From assembly GCA_026126065.1 (NCBI GenBank), contig JAHCJY010000001.1, positions 620,001-684,000 of the forward strand: a DNA stretch of 64,000 bases. Direction: 5' to 3'. This stretch comes from Bauldia sp. (GTDB lineage: Bacteria; Pseudomonadota; Alphaproteobacteria; Rhizobiales; Kaistiaceae). Numbering within the stretch: the stretch's first letter is position 1; each line of letters starts with the position of its first letter. The translations under genes and the position numbers were made by a program. Shown here piece after piece: positions 1 through 8,152 of the stretch. Below the pieces are notes generated by a model. That model did no database searches. It saw only the letters and a program-made list of their open reading frames with translations, and was not told the origin of the DNA.

Positions 1-487
1 CTTCGTCTTCCGTCATGACGTCCGTCGGTTCGCCGCCCCGTCCCTCGCATAGGGCGGCAGAGCGACATTGTCACGGGTGTCCGCTGCCGAAGCGTTGGGC
101 AGCCCGCTGGGGCGGTTCAACAAGGGGGGGCGGGTCAAGCCCGACAAAGACGAGAGGGGAATGAGAGGGTCCGCATTGAAGCCTGGCGAACGCAGAGCCG
201 CGACCCAAATCCCCACGCCCGTCGTTCCGGGGCCGCGAAGCGGAACCCGGAGCCCTTTGTTCGTTCGACGGGCCTTCGATCCGCTGAACACCGGACCGCC
301 GTGCCCACCGCACAAAGGGTTCCTGCTCTCCGCTGCGCTCCGGCCGGAACGACGGAGTGAGTTGTTTCACCTGAACGCCAGCCAACGACCGCCTCAGATC
401 GGGTTCAGCGGGCGCCCCATAAACCCGTGTCCATCGAATTCACCGGTGCCGCCGTGAACGGCGCCAGAAACCCGAAGGACAACGACC
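1..487. other. Intergenic region upstream of the first glycine-zipper gene
   Basis: No convincing gene is seen here: open frames on both strands are arginine/proline-rich and look like GC-driven shadows. It holds one copy of the dispersed hairpin repeat (221-355) and, from 370, the left arm of the large inverted duplication. Just upstream of the gene, CTGAAC (371-376) and GTTCAG (403-408) form a spaced inverted pair that is kept in the other copy, so it may be a regulatory site. Confidence 0.6.
221..355. repeat. Dispersed hairpin repeat, copy A
   Basis: The left arm starts GTCGTTCCGGGGCCGCGAAG and the right arm ends CTCCGGCCGGAACGACGG, so the outer ends are reverse complements. Inner parts also pair (CCCTTTGTT against the later ACAAAGGG). 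The same architecture recurs at 5000-5136 and 51848-51958, always between genes. It resembles the non-coding REP/MITE-like palindromes common in alphaproteobacterial genomes. No coding capacity is apparent. Confidence 0.8.
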
Positions 488-862
488 ATGACCCGCTCCC
501 TCAAGACCCTCCTCGCCGCCTCGATCGCCCTCGGCACCGTCGGCGTCGCCACGGCCGCTTCGGCCCAGCCCTATGTCGTCATGCCGGTGGTCATCAACCC
601 GCAGGCCTGTGACCTCTACGCCCAGAACTACGCCACCGGCCATGCCGGCCCGAAGAACCGCCAGGTGATCGTCGGCACGCTGCTCGGCGCCGGTGCGGGC
701 TTCCTCGTCGGCGGGTTCGGCTTCGGCGCCCCGGGCGTGGGTGCTGCGGTCGGCGCCGGTGTCGGCGCGCTCGGTGGCGCTGCGATCGGCAATCCGCAGT
801 GGAACGCGGCCTACAACGCCGCCTTCTCGGCCTGCATGCAGGGCTATGCTCTCCCGTACTAG
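488..862 (+). CDS. Secreted glycine-zipper protein, copy 1
   Basis: This is a 124-residue protein with a clear Sec signal peptide (n-region TRSLK, hydrophobic stretch, cleavage expected after ASA near residue 26). The mature part has Cys at 41 and 116. Its middle (about residues 61-100) is a glycine/alanine-rich run with GxxxG spacing (GAGAGF, GVGALGG), the pattern of glycine-zipper proteins that insert into or lie along membranes. The protein is identical to the one encoded at 10875-11249. Function is unknown; an outer-membrane or periplasmic role is inferred from the signal peptide and zipper. A GAAGGA-like ribosome site precedes the ATG. Confidence 0.85.
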   Translation: MTRSLKTLLAASIALGTVGVATAASAQPYVVMPVVINPQACDLYAQNYATGHAGPKNRQVIVGTLLGAGAGFLVGGFGFGAPGVGAAVGAGVGALGGAAIGNPQWNAAYNAAFSACMQGYALPY

Positions 863-880
863 GCGGCGTCTCTCTTCCTG

Positions 881-906
881 CCCAACAGGGGCAAGCCCCT
901 GTTGGG
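881..906 (+). terminator. Perfect hairpin inside the duplicated 3' end
   Basis: CCCAACAGGGG and CCCCTGTTGGG form an 11-bp perfect stem around the loop CAAG. It lies 19 bases after the stop codon of the glycine-zipper gene and is absent from the other copy of the duplication. There is no strong T-run, so intrinsic termination is likely but not certain. Confidence 0.6.
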
Positions 907-907
907 T

Positions 908-952
908 GCCGCCTTCTCGGCCTGCATGCAGGGCTACGCGCTGCCCTACTAG
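908..952 (+). pseudogene. Second copy of the last 15 codons of the glycine-zipper gene
   Basis: These 45 bases encode AAFSACMQGYALPY plus stop, the same as 818-862. The wording here (GCTACGCGCTGCCCTACTAG) matches the right-arm gene better than the active 3' end does. This suggests the original tail is here and that the 818-862 tail plus a hairpin spacer was inserted upstream of it. It is not translated in the current arrangement. Confidence 0.8.
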
Positions 953-1010
953 TTTCGCGAACGGATCGGCGGCGGTTCCCCGCCCCCCTGCCGACCGTCG
1001 ATCCCGACCG

Positions 1011-1036
1011 GCCCGTCTGCCTCACGGCAGGCGGGC
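1011..1036. terminator. Bidirectional terminator-like hairpin
   Basis: GCCCGTCTGCC and GGCAGGCGGGC pair over 11 positions (one G-T wobble) around the loop TCAC. It sits between two convergent genes and would serve both. The equivalent hairpin in the right arm starts at 10791. Confidence 0.6.
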
Positions 1037-1046
1037 TTGGTGCGTG

Positions 1047-2048
1047 TTACGGGGTCGGGCGCGGCAGCGGCGCGGGAATGCCCGCGGTGGTCGTCGGGTC
1101 GATGCCCGGGCCCGGGGCGAACGCGGTCAGCGGGCCGTCCATCGGGTCGCGGAAGAGCGGTGGCGAGGCGCCTGCGGAGAGCGTCCCCGAGGCAACGAGC
1201 GCGGCAACCGCCATGTCATAGGCCGCCGCGTCGGCGGCGCGCTGCGCTTCGAGCGGGAAGGCGATGCGGTCCGGAATCGTGTAGGCCGGACACGGCCGGG
1301 TCGGTTCGAATCTCTCGCCGCCCGACTGCGCGTCGAACACGTAGCGGAAGTCGCAGACCTCGACCTCGGGCACCGTCCGCGTCACCTCGAAATGGTCGTA
1401 GCCCTCCTTCAGCATCTGCCAGAAGGCGAAGTGCGCGTTGGTGCTGTGCCGCGCCATGTTCTGCGGCGTCATCCGGAACGGGAAGGCGTGGATCTGGAAT
1501 TGGCGCTGGCCGCCGGCGAACGCTTCGCGCACGACGGCATAGATCTCCTCCACGCTTTCGTCCGTCATCGAATAGCACCCGGCCGACGAGCACGCGCCGT
1601 GCACCATCAGGTTCGATCCGGTCCGGCCGAGCGAGCGGTCGAAGGTGTTCGGGTAGCCGATGTTGAAGGAGAGGTGATAGCTCGAGTTCGGGTTCAACTG
1701 CGCCGGGCCGACGCTGTAGAACCCCTCGGGCGCCTGACGGTCCCCTTCGGCGATCTTCGGCCCGAGTTCACCGGACCACGCGCAGATCGCGTAGGTCTTC
1801 AGGAGCGCGTAGGTGCCGTCGGGGCGGCGCTTCCAGATCTCGAACACCGATTCCTCCTTGAAGACGCGGACGTAGATGGGCGCGATCGGCGTGGTGCCGA
1901 TCGCCTCCATCTGCTGGAGGAGCGCCGTCGTGATCGGCGCGAGATAGGCCGGAACGTCGGTCGTCTGACAGCTCGAAAGAAATGCGGCGGCCGCAGCGGG
2001 AACGGCGACGCGAACGGCAACGCGGCGGAACGAATGCCAGAAAGCCAT
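1047..2048 (-). CDS. L,D-transpeptidase (YkuD domain) lipoprotein
   Basis: This is a 333-residue murein L,D-transpeptidase-family protein. It starts with a short basic stretch and a hydrophobic run ending in the lipobox FLSSC (Cys27), so it is probably lipid-anchored on the periplasmic side. The YkuD active site HGACSSAGCYSM lies at residues 150-161, with catalytic Cys158 and His150. The domain forms or edits 3-3 peptidoglycan cross-links or attaches proteins to murein. The ATG at 2048 is chosen over the in-frame GTG at 2078 because it gives a proper lipoprotein signal and has AGGGA upstream. The proline-rich tail contains GIDPTTTAGIPA, a motif also seen in the small protein at 25320. Confidence 0.9.
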   Translation of the reverse strand: MAFWHSFRRVAVRVAVPAAAAAFLSSCQTTDVPAYLAPITTALLQQMEAIGTTPIAPIYVRVFKEESVFEIWKRRPDGTYALLKTYAICAWSGELGPKIAEGDRQAPEGFYSVGPAQLNPNSSYHLSFNIGYPNTFDRSLGRTGSNLMVHGACSSAGCYSMTDESVEEIYAVVREAFAGGQRQFQIHAFPFRMTPQNMARHSTNAHFAFWQMLKEGYDHFEVTRTVPEVEVCDFRYVFDAQSGGERFEPTRPCPAYTIPDRIAFPLEAQRAADAAAYDMAVAALVASGTLSAGASPPLFRDPMDGPLTAFAPGPGIDPTTTAGIPAPLPRPTP

Positions 2049-2413
2049 GGAGTCCCTGCAAGTCAGGCGCAAGGACACGCGGAGCCCAGGGCCGATAACG
2101 ACCCATTAACCGCGACGAAAATTGACGAGCCGTTAACCGTGAGCCCACCACGGCGAGAGCAGCGCCCTCCTGGCGGGACGGAATGGCCGGCTGGCGACGG
2201 CTACCCTCGCCCCGTTCGGAGAGAGGGCTGCATCCCTTTGCGAGCGCAGCGAGTTCAGGGATGGAGGGCGAGGGGGCACCGGTGGTGAGTTTCTGCGGGC
2301 GTCACCCCCTCACCCTTCCTTGCTAGTCTCGCCTTCGGCTCGCCAAGCGCGGAAGCCTTCTCCCCGAACGGGGCGAGGGGAGTGCGTTTCCTGCGGGCGA
2401 ATGTCAGCCGCGT
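2049..2413. other. Intergenic region between the L,D-transpeptidase gene and accA
   Basis: About 365 bases without a credible gene. The part next to the transpeptidase gene is relatively AT-rich and, on the minus strand, repeats GGTTAA twice (GGTTAACGGCTCG, GCGGTTAATGGG), where its promoter should lie. The rest is filled by the palindromic repeat at 2204-2380. Confidence 0.5.
2204..2380. repeat. Long imperfect palindromic repeat
   Basis: The left end CCCTCGCCCCGTTCGG with GAGA following is the reverse complement of the right end TCTCCCCGAACGGGGCGAGG. Between them are further inverted pieces (GGAGGGCGAGGGGG against CCCCCTCACCCTTCC). This is the well-known style of CTCCCCGTTCGGGGCGAGG intergenic repeat found in many alphaproteobacteria. 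It carries no open frame of note. Confidence 0.6.
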
Positions 2414-3367
2414 CTAGAGCGTCTTGCCGATGGCGAGGAATTTGGCGCGCCGGTGCTGCAGCACCTCGTCGCGGGACATTCCCTGGAACTCGACCAGCGC
2501 GCTGGCGATCGCGTCGCCGGTGGCCTGGATCGTCTCCTGCGGCGCGCGGTGGGCACCGCCGAGCGGTTCGCGGATGATCTCGTCGATGATGCCGAAGCGG
2601 AGGAGATCCTGCGCGGTGATCTTCATGCTCGACGCCGTGTCCTGCGCCCGCGTCGCATCGCGGTAGAGGATCGAAGCCGCCCCCTCGGGCGACACGACCG
2701 TGTAGATCGAGTGCTCCAGCATCATCACGCGGTTCGCCACGGCGATGGCGACCGCGCCGCCCGAGCCGCCTTCGCCCACCACGACCGCAACGTTCGGCAC
2801 GGTGAGCGCGAGGCTCGCGTCAGTCGACCGGGCGATCGCCTCGGACTGCCCGCGCTCCTCGGCGTCGATGCCGGGATAGGCGCCGGCCGTATCAACAAGC
2901 GCGATGACGGGCAGGCCGAAGCGGTCGGCGAGCTCCATGATGCGGACCGCCTTCCGGTATCCTTCCGGCCGCGGCATGCCGAAATTGTGCTTGAGGCGCG
3001 ACTCGGTGTCGTTGCCCTTCTCCTGCCCGAGGATCGCCACGGGACGACCGCGGAAGCGGCCGAGGCCGGCGACCATGGCCTGGTCCTCGGAAAACTTCCG
3101 GTCACCCGCGAGCGGCGTGAAGTCCTCGATCAGCCCCTTCACATAGTCGACCACGTGCGGCCGGTCCGGGTGGCGGGCGACCTGCGTCTTCTGCCACGGC
3201 GTCAGCTTCGCATAGAGCTCCGTCAGGGCCTGCGTAGCCCGCGCCTCCATGCGGCCGATCTCTTCCTCGACGGTGATGGCGTCGCCTGCCGTGCCGAGGG
3301 AGCGAAGCTCCTGGACCTTGCCCTGAAGGTCGGCAACAGGCTTCTCGAAGTCGAGATATGTCCTCAT
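2414..3367 (-). CDS. accA: Acetyl-CoA carboxylase carboxyltransferase subunit alpha
   Basis: At 317 residues this is the usual AccA length. With AccD it transfers the carboxyl group from carboxybiotin to acetyl-CoA, making malonyl-CoA for fatty-acid synthesis in the cytoplasm. The sequence starts MRTYLDFEKPVADLQGKVQE and contains the crotonase-fold CoA/carboxybiotin-site signatures LVDTAGAYPG and GEGGSGGAVA. The ATG at 3367 matches AccA N-termini; the open frame upstream is unrelated. It is transcribed in the same direction as the two genes at 3444-4952. The 77-base gap leaves open whether they share a transcript. Confidence 0.97.
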   Translation of the reverse strand: MRTYLDFEKPVADLQGKVQELRSLGTAGDAITVEEEIGRMEARATQALTELYAKLTPWQKTQVARHPDRPHVVDYVKGLIEDFTPLAGDRKFSEDQAMVAGLGRFRGRPVAILGQEKGNDTESRLKHNFGMPRPEGYRKAVRIMELADRFGLPVIALVDTAGAYPGIDAEERGQSEAIARSTDASLALTVPNVAVVVGEGGSGGAVAIAVANRVMMLEHSIYTVVSPEGAASILYRDATRAQDTASSMKITAQDLLRFGIIDEIIREPLGGAHRAPQETIQATGDAIASALVEFQGMSRDEVLQHRRAKFLAIGKTL

Positions 3368-3443
3368 CAAAACCCTTGTGGCCGAACGGTTTCGACCGCG
3401 TTCCGCTGCGCGCCGGGGACACTCGCCGCAGACGATTGCGAAG

Positions 3444-4022
3444 TCAAGGAAGCGTGACCGCCGTTCCGCCACGGCGTACAATCGGCCGCGCCGGGTTGCC
3501 GGCGACGGTCGCGCCGGCCGGCACGTTCCGCGTCACGACGCTGCCCGCGCCGACGATCGCATCGTCGCCGATCGTGATGCCGGGGACGACAATGGCGCTG
3601 CCGCCGATCCACACGTTCCGGCCGATGGTGATCGGCATCGCCGATTCGAGGCCGCTCCGCCTGATCTCGGGGTCGCGCGGATGGTCGGGCGTGTAGATCT
3701 GCACGTTCGGCCCGAACTTGGTGTCGTCGCCGATCGTGACGGTGTTGATGTCGAGGACGATGCAGCCGAAATTCATGAACACGCGGTCGCCCAGGCGGAT
3801 GTTGTAACCGAGGTCGCAGTGGAAGGGTGGGCAGATGTTCACGTCCTCGCCCACGGCACCGAAATGCCCCTGCAGAAGCGCGAGCCGCTGTTTCTGCGAC
3901 AACGCCAGCGTCTGGTTGAAGATGGCAAGCCAGGCACGGTTTCGCGCAAGGTCGGCGGAAATCTCCGGGTCGCCGCCGCGGTAGAGCTCGCCCGCCAGCA
4001 TCTTCTCCTTCTCGCTCCGCAT
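3444..4022 (-). CDS. Sugar O-acetyltransferase (maltose acetyltransferase / NodL family)
   Basis: This 192-residue protein has the N-terminal Maa-type helical cap (MRSEKEKMLAGELYRGGDPE) followed by a left-handed beta-helix made of hexapeptide repeats (IGDDTKFGPNVQI, IGDDAIVGAGSVV). This architecture defines the Maa/LacA/NodL acetyltransferases, which move acetyl from acetyl-CoA to a sugar hydroxyl. The catalytic-His region is YTPDHPRDPEIR. The true acceptor cannot be read from sequence. It is followed closely by xerD on the same strand (3 bases between the genes), so the two are probably co-transcribed. Confidence 0.9.
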   Translation of the reverse strand: MRSEKEKMLAGELYRGGDPEISADLARNRAWLAIFNQTLALSQKQRLALLQGHFGAVGEDVNICPPFHCDLGYNIRLGDRVFMNFGCIVLDINTVTIGDDTKFGPNVQIYTPDHPRDPEIRRSGLESAMPITIGRNVWIGGSAIVVPGITIGDDAIVGAGSVVTRNVPAGATVAGNPARPIVRRGGTAVTLP

Positions 4023-4025
4023 CGC

Positions 4026-4952
4026 TCAGCCTTTCGCCAGCGGGTGATGGTCCGTCACGAGGCGACGCAGCCGTTCCTCGAGGACGTGCGTGTAGATCTG
4101 CGTGGTCGAGATGTCGGCGTGGCCGAGGAGCTGTTGCACCGAGCGAAGGTCGGCGCCGTTCTGCAGGAGGTGGCTCGCGAACGCGTGGCGTAGCACGTGC
4201 GGCGATACCTTCACGGCCGGAATGCCGGCGAGGGCCGCGAGGGATTTCAGGTCGCGCGCGAACACCTGCCGGGCGAGGTGTCCGTCCGCGCTGTCGGCCG
4301 GGAACAGGAAGGGCGATGCGGCCGCGCCCGCCTTCTTCGCCGCGGCGCGGTAGGCCGCGACGGCGTCCAGCGCGGCATGGGTCAGCGGCACCATCCGCTC
4401 CTTCCTGCCCTTGCCGCGCACGGTCATGGTGCGGCGGCCCTCGGTGATCGCCTTTGCCGGAAGGCCGACGAGTTCCGAAACGCGCAGGCCCGTCGCGTAG
4501 AGAAGCTCGAGGAGGGCGGCGAGGCGAAGGGCGGCGAGGCGGCGCGCCGGATTGTCCGCGGCCTCGACTTCGCTTCGCGCCATGCCGAGGAGCCGGCCGA
4601 CGTCCTTCTCGCTCAGGATTTTCGGCAGCGCCCGGCCCTGGCGCGGGCCTTCCACCGTGCCGGTCGGGTCGTCGCCGCGATGCCCCTCGGCGTAGAGGAA
4701 ACGATAGAACTGCCGGAGCGCGGAAAGACGCCGCGAAGCGGAGCGCGCCGCGAAGCCCCGGTCGTCGAGATCGACGAGATAGCCGCGCACCGCCATGGCG
4801 TCCGCGGCGAGCACGCTTTCGCTGCCCTTGCCGAGGAAGGCCGTGAAATCGTCGAGGTCGCGCCGGTAGGCGGCGAGCGTGTTGCCGGCGGCGCCCCGTT
4901 CCGCGCTCATCATTTCGAGGAAGGCTTCGACGAGGGCGGCGTTCGAGGGCAT
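4026..4952 (-). CDS. xerD: Tyrosine recombinase XerD
   Basis: This 308-residue site-specific recombinase works with XerC at dif to resolve chromosome dimers. The N-terminal SAM-like core-binding domain covers about residues 1-95. The catalytic domain shows the full set: Arg157 (ATGLRVSEL), Lys181 (GKGRKER), His252 and Arg255 (HVLRHAF), His278 (LLGHADIS) and nucleophile Tyr287 (QIYTH). The position next to, and divergent from, aroK is the standard place for chromosomal xerD in this class, which argues against a mobile-element integrase. Confidence 0.95.
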   Translation of the reverse strand: MPSNAALVEAFLEMMSAERGAAGNTLAAYRRDLDDFTAFLGKGSESVLAADAMAVRGYLVDLDDRGFAARSASRRLSALRQFYRFLYAEGHRGDDPTGTVEGPRQGRALPKILSEKDVGRLLGMARSEVEAADNPARRLAALRLAALLELLYATGLRVSELVGLPAKAITEGRRTMTVRGKGRKERMVPLTHAALDAVAAYRAAAKKAGAAASPFLFPADSADGHLARQVFARDLKSLAALAGIPAVKVSPHVLRHAFASHLLQNGADLRSVQQLLGHADISTTQIYTHVLEERLRRLVTDHHPLAKG

Positions 4953-4999
4953 CAGCAGCGCTCCGCCGATGTGTCGCCAGCCGGCACTCCCGAATGACC

Positions 5000-5136
5000 G
5001 TCGTTCCGGGGCCGCGAAGCGGAACCCGGAACCCTTTGTTCCCGGGGCACTGCCGCGTAGCCGATATGCCGTTCGTCAGCCGTGCTCCCGGAACAAAAGG
5101 TTCCGGCTCTCCGCTGCGCTCCGGCCGGAACGACGG
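5000..5136. repeat. Dispersed hairpin repeat, copy B
   Basis: The arms GTCGTTCCGGGGCCGCGAAG and CTCCGGCCGGAACGACGG are reverse complements at their outer ends, as in copies A and C. Inner GGAACCCTTTGTT pairs with GGAACAAAAGGTTCC. It sits between xerD and the small membrane protein gene, both minus-strand. Confidence 0.8.
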
Positions 5137-5163
5137 TCGAACTGTGAGATCTGAGGAGACGCA

Positions 5164-5307
5164 TCACAGCCCCAGCCGTTCCGCGGGGATCGGCACGACG
5201 ACCTCGCGGCGCGCCGGCTCGACGAAGTTGGCGAGCACGAACATCGCCACCCCGGCAACGACGAGGATGATGACCATCGCGACGAAGAGCCGGATGAGGG
5301 TCGGCAT
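5164..5307 (-). CDS. Small single-pass membrane protein
   Basis: This 47-residue frame begins MPTLIRLFVAMVIILVVAGV and ends with a charged, proline-containing tail (VEPARREVVVPIPAERLGL). One transmembrane helix (about residues 5-27) with the tail outside is expected. The form (N-terminal helix, then a VEPxxREVxVxIP tail) resembles short uncharacterised proteins that I recall sitting next to xerD and aroK in alphaproteobacteria. It is divergent from aroK with about 107 bases between, which would hold both promoters. No function is known to me. Confidence 0.7.
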   Translation of the reverse strand: MPTLIRLFVAMVIILVVAGVAMFVLANFVEPARREVVVPIPAERLGL

Positions 5308-5414
5308 GGCGAATCGCGTCCGGGCGGCGCATCGGGGCCCATCGGACCGGATCGTCCCAGCGGGCGCAAGCGGCCGAACTTGACGCGGCGGCCCGGTGCG
5401 GCCAATACGCGCCC

Positions 5415-6032
5415 GTGAGCACGGAGACCATCGAGGACAATCCCTCCCCGGAGCGCCTCGTCACCGCCGCCGGCATCGCGCGGCGGCTCGGGCGCCGGCC
5501 GATCGTGCTTGTCGGCATGATGGGGGCGGGCAAGAGCTCCATCGGCAAACGCCTCGCCACGCGCCTCGGCCTTCCCTTCTGCGACGCCGACATCGAGATC
5601 GAGAAGGCGGCGAACCAGACGATCCCCGAGATCTTCGAGCAGCATGGCGAACCCTATTTCCGCGCCGGCGAACGCCGGGTCATCCTTCGTCTCGTGACGG
5701 AGGGGGCGCGCGTGATCGCGACCGGCGGCGGCGCGTATATGGACGCCGAGACCCGAGCGGCCATCGCCGGCGCCGGCGTCGCCATCTGGCTCAACGCCGA
5801 CCTTGATGTCCTCCTCGCCCGCGTCCGGCGGCGCAGCAACCGGCCCCTGCTGAAGAACGGCGACCCCGAGGAAACGCTCCGCCGGCTTCTGGCCGAGCGC
5901 AATCCCGTCTATGCCGAGGCGCCGATCCACGTGAAGTCGCGCGAGGTCTCGCATGAGACGGTGATCGACGAGGTGCTCGGTGCGCTCGACGCCTGGCTCG
6001 ACAGCAACCCCGCACCGGCCGCGACACAATGA
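5415..6032 (+). CDS. aroK: Shikimate kinase
   Basis: This 205-residue kinase phosphorylates shikimate at O3 with ATP, the fifth step of chorismate synthesis. The P-loop GMMGAGKSS is at residues 34-42, followed by the shikimate-binding DxD region (FCDADIEIE), the conserved ATGGGAY and the lid arginine-rich segment (VRRRSNRPLL). It has a GTG start and an N-terminal extension of about 28 residues before the kinase core, normal for alphaproteobacterial AroK. Its stop overlaps the aroB start (ATGA), so the two are translationally coupled. Confidence 0.96.
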   Translation: MSTETIEDNPSPERLVTAAGIARRLGRRPIVLVGMMGAGKSSIGKRLATRLGLPFCDADIEIEKAANQTIPEIFEQHGEPYFRAGERRVILRLVTEGARVIATGGGAYMDAETRAAIAGAGVAIWLNADLDVLLARVRRRSNRPLLKNGDPEETLRRLLAERNPVYAEAPIHVKSREVSHETVIDEVLGALDAWLDSNPAPAATQ

Positions 6033-7165
6033 TCGAAGTCCACCCGATTCCCTTCGAAGGACGCGAATCCGTTCGCGTCGATCTCGGCGACCGCTCCTAC
6101 GACATTCTGATCGGCCAGGACCTCCTCGCCGAAGCAGGCCGGCTGATTGCCGGGGCGATGCCGAAGGCGCGGACCCTTGTCGTCACCGACCGCAACGTCG
6201 CCGCCCATCACCTCGAGCCGCTGCTGGCAAGTCTTCGGGCCGCCGGCATTCCGGCGGAGAGCACCGTCCTGGAACCGGGCGAGGCCTCGAAGAGCTTTGT
6301 GGCCCTCGAGCGGGTGGTCGATGCGATCCTCGGCGCCAAGCTCGAGCGCAACGATGTCGTGCTCGCCCTCGGCGGCGGCGTCATCGGCGACCTGACCGGC
6401 TTTGCGGCAGGCATTGCGCGCCGCGGCATGGCCTTCATCCAGATCCCGACGAGCCTCCTGGCTCAGGTCGATTCCTCAGTCGGCGGCAAGACCGGCATCA
6501 ACACGGCCCGCGGCAAGAACCTCGTCGGCGTCTTCCACCAGCCGCGCCTCGTCATCGCCGATACGGCGGTGCTCGACACGCTGTCGGCGCGCCACTTCCG
6601 CGCCGGCTACGCCGAGGTCGCCAAATACGGCCTGATCGACGACGAGGCGTTCTTCGCCTGGCTCGAAGGGTCGTGGCGCGACGTGTTCGCCGGCGGCGAG
6701 GCACGCCAGCGCGCGATTGCCACCAGCTGCCGCGCCAAGGCCGCGATCGTCCGCCGCGACGAGAAGGAGACCGGCGACCGGGCCCTCCTCAATCTCGGCC
6801 ACACGTTCGGCCACGCCCTCGAGGCCGCGACCGGCTACTCGGACCGCCTCGTCCACGGCGAGGCGATCGCCATCGGCATGGTGATGGCGGCCGACTATTC
6901 CGCCCGCGCGGGCCATTGCGGCCCCGATGTCGGCGACCGCGTCCGCGGCCACTTCACCGCCGTCGGCCTGCCGACGACGCTGGCCCAGGTGCCCGGCGAC
7001 CCGTTGCCGACGGCGGTCCTGATGGAACTGATCGCCCAGGACAAGAAAGTGTCGCGCGGGAAGCTGACCTTCATCCTGATGCGCGGCATCGGCCAGGCCT
7101 TTGTCGCCCCGGATGTCCCCGCCGAAGACGTCGCGGCTTTCATCGCCGCGCAGCAGCCGGGCTGA
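6029..7165 (+). CDS. aroB: 3-dehydroquinate synthase
   Basis: This 378-residue enzyme converts DAHP to 3-dehydroquinate using NAD and a divalent metal, the second step of the shikimate pathway. Hallmarks are the glycine-rich nucleotide loop (ALGGGVIGDLTGF), the PTSLLAQVDSSVGGKTG active-site stretch and the metal-binding HTFGHALE. It follows aroK with a 4-base overlap, giving the standard aroKB operon. Confidence 0.97.
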   Translation: MIEVHPIPFEGRESVRVDLGDRSYDILIGQDLLAEAGRLIAGAMPKARTLVVTDRNVAAHHLEPLLASLRAAGIPAESTVLEPGEASKSFVALERVVDAILGAKLERNDVVLALGGGVIGDLTGFAAGIARRGMAFIQIPTSLLAQVDSSVGGKTGINTARGKNLVGVFHQPRLVIADTAVLDTLSARHFRAGYAEVAKYGLIDDEAFFAWLEGSWRDVFAGGEARQRAIATSCRAKAAIVRRDEKETGDRALLNLGHTFGHALEAATGYSDRLVHGEAIAIGMVMAADYSARAGHCGPDVGDRVRGHFTAVGLPTTLAQVPGDPLPTAVLMELIAQDKKVSRGKLTFILMRGIGQAFVAPDVPAEDVAAFIAAQQPG

Positions 7166-7168
7166 GAC

Positions 7169-8065
7169 CTAGCCCGGACGCGCCTTGTCGCCGGTGCCGA
7201 ACTCGCTCGCATTGAGCGCGTCGGCCAGCCGGGCCTGCGCCGATCCGGGCCGGAGCGGCTTTTGCTGGCTCTGGTGCGGCGCCCAGCCCGACAGCGACAC
7301 GAGGTCGAACGTCGCGCGGACGCGTCCATCCGGGTCGGCGAAGCGTTCGGCATAGATCGCGGCCGTCTGGGCGACGATAGCCCGGGTCAGCGGCCGGCGG
7401 TCGCGCTCCACGAGGATGTTCGTCGCTCCCATCGCGCGAAGGTCGTGCATCAGCGCCAGCGCGTCGGCGTAGCGCACGATGACCCGGTCGGCGTCGGCGA
7501 CCGGCAGGCCGAACTGTGCCCGCTGGAGCAGCGCGCCGAGTTCGCGCACGCCGCCGAACGGCGCGACGCGTGGCGAGGCGCCGGACCGTTCCTCCACTTC
7601 GGCGGCGGCGAGAGCGGCGCGCAGTTCCGCCAGGCTGTCGCCGCCGAGGAGAACCGCGAGGAACAGTCCGTCCGGCTTCAGCGCGCGCCGGATCTGGGCG
7701 AGCGCGCCGGGCAGGTCGTTCACGGTCTGGAGGCCGAGGACCGACACCACGAGATCCACGCTCCCGTCGCGGAGCGGGATTGCCTCGCCATCCGCGATGG
7801 CGGACGCGGTCGTGCCGCCGGCCGCCGGCAACCGGTCGAGCCGGACGACCTGCTCGATTCCGGCGGGCAGCGGCCCATTCGCCGGAAGGAACGGGAGCGG
7901 GCTGAGGAGATCGACGGCGACCGGGAACCGCCGGGTCACCACGGCGAGCCGGTCGAGGATGTCCTCCGCCGCTCTGCGGAACAGGAAATCCGCGCCCGCA
8001 GCGCCGATGTGTGCGGCGCGATGGCGGCGGTGGTCGAGGAGACGGAGGTCGAACAGTTCCGGCAT
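7169..8065 (-). CDS. SAM-dependent methyltransferase-like protein (BioC / NDUFAF5-like)
   Basis: This 298-residue protein starts MPELFDLRLLDHRRHRAAHI. Its central Methyltransf_11-type segment (GEAIPLRDGSVDLVVSVLGL, then LKPDGLFLAVLLGG) corresponds to motifs III and IV of class I methyltransferases. The usual motif I (VLDLGCGxG) is degenerate (AVDLLSPLPFLPANG), as in the NDUFAF5/BioC-like group of this class. Human NDUFAF5 acts on complex I; the role here is not established. It is convergent with aroB (3 bases between stop codons) and divergent from the small membrane protein that follows. Confidence 0.8.
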   Translation of the reverse strand: MPELFDLRLLDHRRHRAAHIGAAGADFLFRRAAEDILDRLAVVTRRFPVAVDLLSPLPFLPANGPLPAGIEQVVRLDRLPAAGGTTASAIADGEAIPLRDGSVDLVVSVLGLQTVNDLPGALAQIRRALKPDGLFLAVLLGGDSLAELRAALAAAEVEERSGASPRVAPFGGVRELGALLQRAQFGLPVADADRVIVRYADALALMHDLRAMGATNILVERDRRPLTRAIVAQTAAIYAERFADPDGRVRATFDLVSLSGWAPHQSQQKPLRPGSAQARLADALNASEFGTGDKARPG

Positions 8066-8152
8066 CGCGGTTCAGTCTCCTCGGCGGTCTGTACGGAACC
8101 CGACGCAGTGGCGCGGCGTTCCCTCACCGGCAACACAACCGGGGAACAACCC

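Larger units (their letters stand above)
370..1045 (+). repeat. Left arm of a large inverted duplication
   Basis: This block matches 10782-11367 in opposite orientation. Homology runs from CCTGAAC at 370 to TGGTGCGT at 1045 and covers the upstream region, a complete gene and the downstream terminator. The arms differ in length by exactly 90 bases, accounted for by a duplication of the gene's last 45 bases plus a 45-base spacer in this arm. Coding differences between the arms are all synonymous by eye. Confidence 0.9.

Noticed and set aside
693..2288. Long plus-strand open frame (531 codons)
   Set aside because: Arg/Pro/Ala-rich reading opposite the YkuD gene, which has a complete active site, so it is a GC-driven shadow.
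4026..4952. xerD as the integrase of a genomic island
   Set aside because: It has the length and motifs of chromosomal XerD, lies beside aroK as usual, and no tRNA or att repeat is nearby.
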